Shown here one piece after another: positions 1 to 6,687 of a DNA stretch of 8,051 nt. A model generated the notes under the pieces. That model saw only the letters and a program-made list of their open reading frames with translations, searched no databases and was not told where the DNA came from. The stretch lies in assembly GCA_031278025.1 (NCBI GenBank), contig JAITLF010000396.1:1-8051 (forward strand). Direction: 5' to 3'. Each line of letters begins with the position of its first letter. Position 1 is the first letter of the stretch. The position numbers were made by a program, and so were the translations under genes. This DNA comes from Treponema sp. (GTDB lineage: Bacteria; Spirochaetota; Spirochaetia; Treponematales; Breznakiellaceae).

Positions 1-10
1 CACACCCCCG

Positions 11-32
11 CCGGGGGGTTACGAACCCCCGG
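11..32. other. Short GC hairpin at the left edge
   Basis: The run of G at 13-18 plus TT pairs with AA plus the run of C at 24-30 around a 3-nt loop. The CC at 11-12 can also pair with the GG at 31-32 if one G is bulged. It lies just left of the large palindromic terminator and may be part of the 3' end of a transcription unit outside the window. On the minus strand it superficially resembles a tRNA T-arm, but the loop lacks the conserved A and no other tRNA arms follow. Confidence 0.3.
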
Positions 33-41
33 ACCTCCCAT

Positions 42-99
42 AAAAAGGGCGAGGGGATAACCCCGGAAAATTTTCCGGGGTTATCCCCTCGCCTTTTTT
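42..99. terminator. Rho-independent terminator, 58-nt palindrome, probably bidirectional
   Basis: Bases 42-70 and 71-99 are reverse complements with a single G-T wobble (47 against 94). The stem could reach 29 bp, with AAAATTTT at the centre serving as the loop. The + strand side ends in a run of seven T (94-100) and the minus-strand side in a run of five or six T. That is the layout of a terminator that works in both directions. No complete gene lies to the left in the window, so the transcript it ends is unseen. It also separates that region from the lipoprotein operon starting at 235. Confidence 0.8.
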
Positions 100-100
100 T

Positions 101-183
101 GTGGGGGGTCTGGGGGGCCCCTGGTCCCCCAGCAGGGGTCCGGGGGCGGCGCCCCCGGCGGGGCCGGGGCGGAGCCCCGCCGA
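101..183. repeat. Cluster of GC-rich overlapping hairpins with G-runs
   Basis: At least three stems can be drawn: 110-116 with 126-132 (7 bp), 140-147 with 151-158 (8 bp, 3-nt loop), and 157-164 with 174-181 (8 bp). The last competes with a shorter stem at 165-170/174-179. Six runs of four or more G lie on the + strand, at 103-108, 112-117, 135-138, 142-146, 160-163 and 166-169. No coding reading is convincing. The look is that of a dispersed GC-rich intergenic element, but no second copy is in the window to prove it. It sits between the terminator and the leader of the lipoprotein gene. Confidence 0.45.
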
Positions 184-197
184 GGCCCTGCTTTACT

Positions 198-225
198 TGC
201 CGATTTCACTTTAAGAAGGTACTAT
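198..225 (+). promoter_or_regulatory. Weak candidate sigma-70-type promoter for the lipoprotein operon
   Basis: TTGCCG at 198-203 and TACTAT at 220-225 are 16 nt apart and match the -35 and -10 consensus at 4 of 6 positions each. Transcription would begin near 232, leaving almost no leader. That conflicts with the purine-rich AAGAAGG at 213-219, which looks like a ribosome binding site but lies an unusually long 15 nt before the ATG at 235. Either the promoter is further upstream in the GC-hairpin zone and AAGAAGG is used, or the transcript is nearly leaderless. Confidence 0.2.
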
Positions 226-234
226 TACGCCATT

Positions 235-1683
235 ATGAAGAAAATTGTACTGATAGCCTCATTCCCCGTGCTGTTCATGGTACTGGTAACCGCCTGTTCC
301 ACGCCGCCCCAAGGGGGTCCTCCTGTTCCTCCCGTTGTTCCTGAAGGGCCGTCCGAAACGCCGCAGGTCAGGGAAGAACCGGAGCCTGTTGAAGACCTTA
401 CGGGAACGCAGGGTATTCTTACCCGGATAGCCGCTCTTTTGCGTCAAAATGACTATGCCGGGGCCATCGCTCTTTTCGACGAGATTGATGAAACGGACCG
501 GGAATCTCCGGGGATTCAACTCTTAAAGGCATCGGTCCTGCTTTCCGCGGGAAACCTCAAGGACGGGCGGGCCGTGGTTCAGGGCATTCTTTCTCATGAC
601 GCCGAGAACCCGGACGCCCTGTTTGTGCTTTCCACCATCGAAAGCGCCGAGGGGAAGGAGAAGGAACAGCGGCAGCTTCTGGAACGGATCATCAAGAAAG
701 ATCCCAATCATGGGGATGCCTTAACCGCCCTGGGGATGCTGTTCCTGGGAAACCAGTCTTACCGGAACGCCGCAGGCTACTTTGACCGGGCCTTGAAAGC
801 GGACCCCCAAAACCGGGAGGCCCTTGTTGGGCGGGCGGGGGTGTACCGGTATCAGCGGGATCCCCAAAATGCGGAGGCCCTCCTGAACAAGGCAATTGCC
901 CTCTATCCCCAGTGGGCGGCCCCCTTGAGCGACCGGGCCAGGCTCTACCGGGAGGCGGGGGCCCTGCCCCGTGCCTTGGCGGATCTGGATGCCGCCAAAA
1001 TCATGGCCCCGGACAACTATTGGGTTAGCTGCGACCGGGGGAACGTCCTGCTGGACCTGGGCCGGAAACCTGAAGCCCTGGAAGAATTCCAGCGGGCCAT
1101 CAAGCTGGATCCGGATAACTTTCTTGCCTATGTGTACAGCGCCGGCATCAATGACGACTTAGGGAATTATGCCGGGGCGGAACAGGATTATCTGGCCATA
1201 ACCCGGCTTAAACCGGCCTACTATTTTGCCTTTGAGGGCCTGGGGCTGCTGAGGATGCGGCGGGGCGCCTGGGCGGAGGCCACAGACGCTTTTAAGGAAG
1301 CCTACAAAGCGGCTCCCCAGGAAACCAGCTATGCCCTCCTTGCGGCGGCCAACGGGATACGGGCGGGCAAGGCGCAGGATACCAAACAGTTTCTGCAAAC
1401 CGCCCTGAGACGCTTACAACGGGAAACCCTGGAGTGGTATGTGATGCGCCTCTACTACGACCTTACCGGAGACAACGATGTGGCCGTCCGGATTGATCGG
1501 GAGAAGAATCCGGACAGCAAGCAGCAGATGCTGTTTTACCTGGCCTTGTACTACGATGTCCGCAACAACCGGAACCTGGCGGACCGGTATTACCTTCAGG
1601 TAAAGGAGATAGGCAGGCCCGGTACTTTGGAGTGGCGGATAAATGAGTGGACCCTGAAAGAGCGGAATTTGAATGTCAACTGA
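235..1683 (+). CDS. TPR-repeat lipoprotein, proline-rich linker
   Basis: This is a 482-residue exported lipoprotein. Residues 1-20 form a signal peptide (MKK, then a hydrophobic stretch) that ends in the lipobox V-T-A-C, so Cys21 should be lipidated and anchor the protein to a membrane. Residues 22-54 are a proline- and glutamate-rich linker. The rest is helical TPR repeats. The clearest run in 34-residue steps, starting near 160, 194, 228, 262, 296 and 330, with the usual G/A-x-x-x and terminal D-P-x-N or similar signature. Two or three more degenerate repeats precede them (about 57-158), and a helical tail of about 120 residues follows. The ATG at 235 is chosen because it gives a complete signal peptide; its ribosome site is poorly spaced. 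TPR proteins act as protein-protein scaffolds; the partner is unknown. The stop lies inside the next gene, so the two are probably co-translated. Specific function cannot be assigned. Confidence 0.9.
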   Translation: MKKIVLIASFPVLFMVLVTACSTPPQGGPPVPPVVPEGPSETPQVREEPEPVEDLTGTQGILTRIAALLRQNDYAGAIALFDEIDETDRESPGIQLLKASVLLSAGNLKDGRAVVQGILSHDAENPDALFVLSTIESAEGKEKEQRQLLERIIKKDPNHGDALTALGMLFLGNQSYRNAAGYFDRALKADPQNREALVGRAGVYRYQRDPQNAEALLNKAIALYPQWAAPLSDRARLYREAGALPRALADLDAAKIMAPDNYWVSCDRGNVLLDLGRKPEALEEFQRAIKLDPDNFLAYVYSAGINDDLGNYAGAEQDYLAITRLKPAYYFAFEGLGLLRMRRGAWAEATDAFKEAYKAAPQETSYALLAAANGIRAGKAQDTKQFLQTALRRLQRETLEWYVMRLYYDLTGDNDVAVRIDREKNPDSKQQMLFYLALYYDVRNNRNLADRYYLQVKEIGRPGTLEWRINEWTLKERNLNVN

Positions 1684-2668
1684 GGCTTGCCATGCCGCCG
1701 GCTTTGCCCGGCTGCTTTCCCTGCTGGGGGGACCGAAGACCGTGGTGATTCAAACCCACGACTTTCCCGACCATGACGCGGCGGCTTCGGCCTTTGCCTT
1801 GGGGGAACTCCTTCGCCTTAAAGGATACGATGTCCGTCTGTTCTACCGGGGGGTGATACGCAGCCACTCCCTTAAGACCATGCTTTCCGTATTGGGGATA
1901 GACCTTAAACGGGTAGAGGCCGCGGCGGGAGAAGACCTGGCTGCGTGTCCCTGCATCATGGTGGACGGGAATCCCGCCAATACCAACGCCCGTCCGGTTA
2001 CGAACTTCCTCTTGGGCGTGGTGGATCACCACGGCAACGCTGCGGTTCCGGACTGCCCGTTTACCGACATAGACATCAATTCCGGGTCCTGCTCCGCCCT
2101 GGTTGCCCGGTACTGGGAAGAGATGGGCCTTTTGCCGGAAAAGAATGTCGCCACCGCCCTGCTCATGGGCATAGAGATGGACACTGATTTTCTTACCCGC
2201 CGGGTGAGCAGGCTGGACCTGGACGCCCTGTACCGGTTCTTTTTCCAGGCCGACTGGGAATTCGGCGCGGAGGCGCTTAAAACATCCCTGTCCATCCGGG
2301 ACCTTCCTTCCTTAAAAGCGGTAATGGCCAATTCCAGGATCAAGGACGCTATCTTTTTCTCAATCATCAACCGGGATGCTTCCCAGGAAGTTATCTCGAT
2401 TCTGGCTGATTTTTTCCTGCGGTTTCGGGAAATCCAGGTAACCATCATCATCGAAACCGAGGGGGAAACCCGCCATGTTTCGGTCCGCAGCAGGGACCCG
2501 CGTATTTCCGCCGCCCGCATTGTCCGGGAAGCCCTGAAAGACCTGGGGTCCGGCGGCGGACACGATTATATGGCCGGCGGCCTCATAGATACCGGCGCGG
2601 AGATCACCGAAGAAGGGCTGTTTCAGCGCTTTTTGAACGCCGCCGCTAAAGAACAGGAGAACCCATGA
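1673..2668 (+). CDS. DHH/DHHA1-family phosphoesterase, NrnA-like (nanoRNase/pAp phosphatase)
   Basis: This is a 331-residue cytoplasmic protein with the full metal-binding set of the DHH superfamily. It has H29-x-x-x-D33-x-D35 (HDFPDHD), D98 in a V-D-G motif, D118-H119-H120 (the DHH signature), and D170 in the GIEMDTD stretch equivalent to the GDTG motif. The C-terminal DHHA1 domain carries the substrate-binding G294-G-G-H297. Length and order match NrnA proteins, which use Mn to cleave very short RNAs and pAp. By family, the role is RNA end-stage turnover and sulphur-metabolite cleanup, although related subgroups act on cyclic dinucleotide products such as pApA. The start overlaps the end of the lipoprotein gene by 11 nt and has only a weak upstream purine stretch, so translation probably depends on coupling. 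The stop overlaps the next start (ATGA). The substrate cannot be settled from the sequence. Confidence 0.88.
   Translation: MSTEACHAAGFARLLSLLGGPKTVVIQTHDFPDHDAAASAFALGELLRLKGYDVRLFYRGVIRSHSLKTMLSVLGIDLKRVEAAAGEDLAACPCIMVDGNPANTNARPVTNFLLGVVDHHGNAAVPDCPFTDIDINSGSCSALVARYWEEMGLLPEKNVATALLMGIEMDTDFLTRRVSRLDLDALYRFFFQADWEFGAEALKTSLSIRDLPSLKAVMANSRIKDAIFFSIINRDASQEVISILADFFLRFREIQVTIIIETEGETRHVSVRSRDPRISAARIVREALKDLGSGGGHDYMAGGLIDTGAEITEEGLFQRFLNAAAKEQENP
2655..2660 (+). promoter_or_regulatory. Ribosome binding site for the TraB-family gene
   Basis: AGGAGA lies 4 nt before the ATG at 2665, inside the end of the phosphoesterase gene. It supports that start and the ATGA coupling. Confidence 0.6.
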
Positions 2669-3852
2669 ACGATACCCGCATGACCCTCAAATTCCCCGGA
2701 CGGGAAATACTCCTTATTGGAACCGCCCATATATCACGGGACAGTATAGCCGAAGTGGAACGCGCCATCAGGGACGAAAAGCCCGACATGGTTTGCGTTG
2801 AACTTGACGGCGGCCGCTACGCCGCCATCAGCCGGCAGGAAAACTGGGAGCGGCTGGATATAATCAAGGTGTTTAAGGAAGGGAAGGGGTTCCTTCTGAT
2901 GGCGAATCTGGTTCTCGCCGGTTTTCAGCGGCGCATGGGGCAAGACCTGGGGGTAAAACCTGGGGAAGAGATGAAGATCGCCGCGGAAACCGCCAGAGAC
3001 CTGGGGATACCCTACTCCCTCTGCGACCGGGAGGTGCAAATCACCCTCCGCAGGGCCTGGAACCGCTGCGGCCTGTGGAGCAAGTGCAAACTCCTTTCTT
3101 CCCTCCTGTCCAGCGCCTTTACCTCGGAAAAGTTCAGCGAACAGGAGATTGAACAACTGAAGAACCGCAATGAGCTGGACGGCATGATGGCGGAGCTGGC
3201 CGGCTACCTGCCGCGGGTAAAAGAGACCCTGATTGATGAACGGGACCAGTACCTTGCGGCTAAAATCTGGGAAAGCGGGGCCCAAACCGGCGGCAGGCAG
3301 ATAGCCGTGGTTGGGGCGGGCCACCTGATGGGCATCCGGGACCACTTGGAGCGGATCGCCTGCGGCAAGGAGCGTTCCGATGTATCCGGCCTGGACGCCA
3401 TTCCCCAGGCGTCGGTTTTGTCCAGGGCCGCCGGCTGGGTCTTTCCCGTTCTCATAGCCGCGCTCATTGTTCTGGGCTTTTTCCGGGCCGGCGCGGGGGT
3501 AAGCCTGGGGATGCTCTTCCGCTGGATCCTGCTCAACGGCTCCCTGGCCGCGTTGGGAACCCTTCTCGCCCTGGGGCATCCCCTGTCCATCCTGGTTTCC
3601 TTTGTAGGCGCGCCTATCGCCACCATCAACCCCTTTATCGGGGTAGGGCTTTTTTCCGGCATCGCGGAAGCCACCATACGGAAACCCCGTGTCATAGACA
3701 CCCAGACCATCTCGGAAGACATAGGCAGTCTTAAAGGCATATACCGGAACCGCATCACCAGGGCGCTCCTGGTGTTTTTTCTATCTTCCCTCGGCGGCGC
3801 CGCCGGGAATTTCATCGCCATTCCCCTGCTGGCAAGCCTTTTGGGAGGCTGA
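2665..3852 (+). CDS. TraB/PrgY-family protein with C-terminal membrane domain
   Basis: This 395-residue protein is typical in length for the TraB/PrgY subgroup found in bacteria and archaea. The N-terminal soluble domain opens with the first signature G19-T-A-H22. It continues with the V-E46-L motif preceding R51-Y52 and closes with the second G-x-x-H motif, GAGH at 217-220, followed by MGI. These conserved His and Glu residues relate the fold to the Tiki/TraB putative metalloproteases. The C-terminal third is hydrophobic, with likely membrane segments near 258-273, 284-303, 306-332 and 364-393, and a conserved-looking A-P-x-A-T-x-N-P-F stretch at 316-324. Enterococcal TraB/PrgY lowers peptide pheromone activity; in other bacteria the role is unknown, so only the family is called. 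It is the last gene of the coupled operon and is followed by a terminator-like hairpin. Pairing with a DHH phosphoesterase may be functional or only positional. Confidence 0.88.
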   Translation: MNDTRMTLKFPGREILLIGTAHISRDSIAEVERAIRDEKPDMVCVELDGGRYAAISRQENWERLDIIKVFKEGKGFLLMANLVLAGFQRRMGQDLGVKPGEEMKIAAETARDLGIPYSLCDREVQITLRRAWNRCGLWSKCKLLSSLLSSAFTSEKFSEQEIEQLKNRNELDGMMAELAGYLPRVKETLIDERDQYLAAKIWESGAQTGGRQIAVVGAGHLMGIRDHLERIACGKERSDVSGLDAIPQASVLSRAAGWVFPVLIAALIVLGFFRAGAGVSLGMLFRWILLNGSLAALGTLLALGHPLSILVSFVGAPIATINPFIGVGLFSGIAEATIRKPRVIDTQTISEDIGSLKGIYRNRITRALLVFFLSSLGGAAGNFIAIPLLASLLGG

Positions 3853-3900
3853 AACCGTCTACAGCCGCGGGCCCTTCGCGCCTGCCGGGTGACGGTTTTT
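3852..3900 (+). terminator. Probable operon terminator
   Basis: The 8-bp arms AAACCGTC (3852-3859) and GACGGTTT (3891-3898) pair. The loop is long, with a smaller CGCG/CGCG stem inside it (3866-3869 with 3877-3880). The T-run reaches 3900. The hairpin begins at the stop codon of the TraB-family gene, where a terminator is expected. The large loop makes it less certain than a compact hairpin. It also covers the GTG at 3889 and abuts the ATG at 3901, which argues against either as the kinase start. Confidence 0.5.
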
Positions 3901-3938
3901 ATGGATACTATCTTCTCACGCGAATGGCTGTACTATTC

Positions 3939-3944
3939 GGAGGG
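3939..3944 (+). promoter_or_regulatory. Ribosome binding site that fixes the kinase start
   Basis: GGAGGG is the best Shine-Dalgarno match in the gap. It lies 7 nt before the ATG at 3952 and 4 nt before the GTG at 3949. In-frame candidates further up (GTG 3889, ATG 3901) have no such site and lie in or against the terminator hairpin. Confidence 0.7.
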
Positions 3945-3951
3945 TATCGTG

Positions 3952-6687
3952 ATGAGCCAGTTGTTGATACAGATCATATCCGGCGTTAATGTAATAATCA
4001 GCATCTTCATACTGCTTGTAATTATGGCAAACTGGGGGCAGCCCAATATGGTGTATTTGGGCTTCCTTGCCATGCTCGTCTCCGTTGATGTTATTGGATA
4101 TTACCTGGAAGTAACCGCCGAAACCCTTGAAGCGGCCCTGGTTGCGTATAAGATACAGTACTGTTCGGGGACCTTTATCGGCCCCTGCGTATCCCTGCTG
4201 GCCGTTGCGTATGCGGGCCGGCCCATACGGAAATTGCCGGTTCGTATCGCGATGTTTGTAATCCCGGCTGCTGTCGCGGCGCTGGTGTTCATCGATCCGG
4301 CCCGGTATGTATCGGACATTGCCTTTGTTCCCACGGGAGAAACCCTCAGGCTGACCTTCACCCCCGGCGTCCTCTATTTTATAAACTTCCTCTACGTGTT
4401 CGGTTTTACCCTTTTCAGCAATATCTTTACTATCGCCCATTTTATCCGTACCAACCGCAAGGGATCGATCCACAGCGTCATCTTTATCGGGACCGTCCTG
4501 CTGCCGATACTCTGCAAGATACTCTGGTGGATGGGCTTCTTCCCGGAGTTCGATTTCTTTTACGTGGCCATCACCTGCATGATCATCGTACTCTATTGGT
4601 ATCTTATGCGCTTCAGCCAGCTTGAATGGGTCCACCTGGGGCAGGACGCCATCATAGAACATCTGACCGACGCGGTAATGACGGTAAACGCCGGCCAGCA
4701 GATTATCAACGCCAACGCCGCCTTCTTTCATTTTTTTCCCGATTTTTCCTGTACCAAAGGCCGGACAACCCTGACGGAGTTCCTCGGCTATCTTAAAAGC
4801 CGTACCGCCTCTCCCCTTTCCCCCGCTCTCCTTGATGGGAGCAGCCCCGCGCCGCGGAACGGCGTTGAATTTTCGGTGATCCCCGGTACGGGGGAAGGGG
4901 AAACCGGAAAGCAGCGGACCTTTAACCTGACATGGCGGAACATCTATGCGAAAAAAAAGCTCCTGGGCCAGATGATAATCCTCAGCGACGTAACGGCGTA
5001 CCTTACGATGATCAAAGAAATCGTCAATCTCAAACAGCGGGCGGAAGAGGCTTCCCAGGCCAAGAGCGAATTCCTGGCTACCGTAAGCCACGAGATACGG
5101 ACCCCCCTTAACGCCATCATAGGCATTTCCGAAATTCAGCTTCAATATGAAATTCAAAACGCTGAAATTCAAAACGCTGAAATTCAAAACGCCGGCATTC
5201 AAAGCGCCGGCATTCAAAGCGCCGCGGGCGGGAACACCCGGACGAATATGGAAAAAATATACTCCTCCGGGGTGGAACTTCTGAACATCATTAACGACAT
5301 CCTGGATATCTCAAAAATAGAAGCCGGCAGCCTTGAACTCATCCCGGCGCCGTATTCCGTACCAAGCCTTATCAATGACACGGTTCAACTGAACGTCATC
5401 CGGATCGGTTCAAAGCGGATTGAATTTAAGCTGGATATTGACGAATCCATCCCCATAAAGCTCGTTGGGGATGAAAAGCGGGTCCGTCAAATTTTGAATA
5501 ACCTCCTTTCCAACGCCTTTAAGTATACCCAGGCAGGTACGGTGCGGCTGTGGATACGCTGGACCCCCGGCCCCGGAGAAAAGGAGGGCAGGGTAACTTT
5601 TGCGGTGCGGGATACCGGCCAGGGCATCAAGCGCGAAGACCTGGGCAAACTCTTTGCCCAATACGGCCAGCTCAACGCCAGGGCCAACCGCAACATCGAA
5701 GGGACCGGCCTGGGCCTTTCGATTACGAAAAACCTGGTGGAACTCATGGCCGGGACCATCACGGTAGAAAGCGAATTCGGCAGGGGCAGTACCTTTACGG
5801 TTACCTTGCGGCAGGAACTGACGGATCCCGCCCCCATCGGGAAAAAAATCGCCGGCAGCCTGAGCAATTTCCAATTTGCCGAAGCGCGTTTTGAGCGCGG
5901 GAAGAACCGCTCCCGGAAGCAATACCCCGGCGGAAGGGCCCTGGTGGTGGACGACGTGGAAACCAACCTGTATGTCGCCCGCGGCTTGCTGCAGCCCTGC
6001 GGCATAACGGTTGACTGCGTAAAAAGCGGCCGGGAAGCAATCGCCGCGGTCTTTTCGAATACCCGCTACCATATCATCTTTATGGACCACATGATGCCCG
6101 GCATGGACGGGATTGAAGCTGCCCGCATCATACGGGAACGCCGGGACGAATATACCGAAGCGCTTCCCATCATCGCGCTTACCGCCAACGCCATTATCGG
6201 GATGGAAGAAATGTTTCTGGAAAACGGCTTTAACGGCTACCTTTCCAAGCCCATCGTATGGTCCAGGCTGGACGGCATCCTGGCCAAATGGATGCCGGCG
6301 CCCGCCGTTTTTCAGGCCCCGCCTTTGGCCGCCGGCAGCGCGATACCGCCGATTGCGGGGGTGAATACCGCCCGCGGGCTTGCCATAACCGGCGGTTCCC
6401 CCAGGGTATACCGCGGCGTCCTTGACCTCTATTGCAAAACCGCTTCCGCGCGGCTGGCCGTCCTGAGGGAGACCCCCCAACAGGAACACCTGCCGGATCT
6501 TACCGCCCTCCTGCACGGCATAAAAAGCGCTTCCGCCGGCATAGGCGCCGAGGGGATACGCGCCCGCGCCGCGGAGCTTGCGGCCGCGGCGAACCGGGGG
6601 GACCGGGCCTTCATATCCCGGAATATCGCGGACTTCGCCCGCAGCCTTGATGCGTTAGCCGCGCGGATTCAAGAAGCGCTGCGCTAA
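3952..6687 (+). CDS. 7TM hybrid sensor histidine kinase with receiver and Hpt domains
   Basis: This is a 911-residue inner-membrane sensor. Seven hydrophobic segments (about 5-25, 33-52, 69-88, 98-115, 140-163, 173-191, 201-219) match the 7TM region of the HisKA_7TM kinase type. A PAS-like region (about 229-350) and a helical linker follow. The HisKA motif SHEIRTPLN carries phospho-acceptor H380. The ATPase has an N box with N521, D-T-G-Q-G-I at 554-559 and G-T-G-L-G-L at 584-589. The receiver has D667-D668, phospho-acceptor D712 in [11 protein letters not shown]744 and K766. The Hpt domain has H855 in H-G-I-K-S. Signal flow should be H380 to D712 to H855, then to a separate regulator that is not in the window. 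The ATG follows GGAGGG; a GTG at 3889 would add 21 residues without signal-peptide features. The ligand is unknown. Oddities are the EIQNA repeats in the dimerisation domain and the absence of a partner gene. Confidence 0.92.
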   Translation: MSQLLIQIISGVNVIISIFILLVIMANWGQPNMVYLGFLAMLVSVDVIGYYLEVTAETLEAALVAYKIQYCSGTFIGPCVSLLAVAYAGRPIRKLPVRIAMFVIPAAVAALVFIDPARYVSDIAFVPTGETLRLTFTPGVLYFINFLYVFGFTLFSNIFTIAHFIRTNRKGSIHSVIFIGTVLLPILCKILWWMGFFPEFDFFYVAITCMIIVLYWYLMRFSQLEWVHLGQDAIIEHLTDAVMTVNAGQQIINANAAFFHFFPDFSCTKGRTTLTEFLGYLKSRTASPLSPALLDGSSPAPRNGVEFSVIPGTGEGETGKQRTFNLTWRNIYAKKKLLGQMIILSDVTAYLTMIKEIVNLKQRAEEASQAKSEFLATVSHEIRTPLNAIIGISEIQLQYEIQNAEIQNAEIQNAGIQSAGIQSAAGGNTRTNMEKIYSSGVELLNIINDILDISKIEAGSLELIPAPYSVPSLINDTVQLNVIRIGSKRIEFKLDIDESIPIKLVGDEKRVRQILNNLLSNAFKYTQAGTVRLWIRWTPGPGEKEGRVTFAVRDTGQGIKREDLGKLFAQYGQLNARANRNIEGTGLGLSITKNLVELMAGTITVESEFGRGSTFTVTLRQELTDPAPIGKKIAGSLSNFQFAEARFERGKNRSRKQYPGGRALVVDDVETNLYVARGLLQPCGITVDCVKSGREAIAAVFSNTRYHIIFMDHMMPGMDGIEAARIIRERRDEYTEALPIIALTANAIIGMEEMFLENGFNGYLSKPIVWSRLDGILAKWMPAPAVFQAPPLAAGSAIPPIAGVNTARGLAITGGSPRVYRGVLDLYCKTASARLAVLRETPQQEHLPDLTALLHGIKSASAGIGAEGIRARAAELAAAANRGDRAFISRNIADFARSLDALAARIQEALR
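5149..5223 (+). repeat. In-frame 15-bp tandem repeat in the kinase dimerisation domain
   Basis: There are five 15-bp units in direct tandem. Units 1 and 2 are identical, unit 3 differs by one silent base, and units 4 and 5 are identical to each other but differ from the first three. They encode EIQNA three times and GIQSA twice (residues 400-424 of the 911-residue form). A partial precursor, GAAATTCAG encoding E-I-Q, sits just upstream at 5131-5139. The repeat occupies the loop between the H380-bearing helix and the second HisKA helix ([20 protein letters not shown]). Being a multiple of three, it can expand or contract without breaking the frame. Confidence 0.9.

Noticed and set aside
11..32. 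Possible tRNA T-arm on the minus strand
   Set aside because: The stem and TTC start fit, but the loop lacks the near-universal A and the next bases do not make an acceptor arm or CCA end.
99..344. Short + strand open frame across the GC hairpins
   Set aside because: It is low-complexity G/R/P-rich, lies in a hairpin zone and overlaps the signal peptide of the lipoprotein in another frame.
2734..3579. Minus-strand open frame of 281 residues
   Set aside because: It is a shadow of the TraB-family gene with no recognisable motif or ribosome site.
3916..5217. Long minus-strand open frame of 433 residues
   Set aside because: It lies wholly antisense to the kinase, has no domain signature, and arises from the kinase codon bias.
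5410..6516. Minus-strand open frame of 368 residues
   Set aside because: It is antisense to the ATPase, receiver and Hpt domains, whose motifs are clearly on the + strand.
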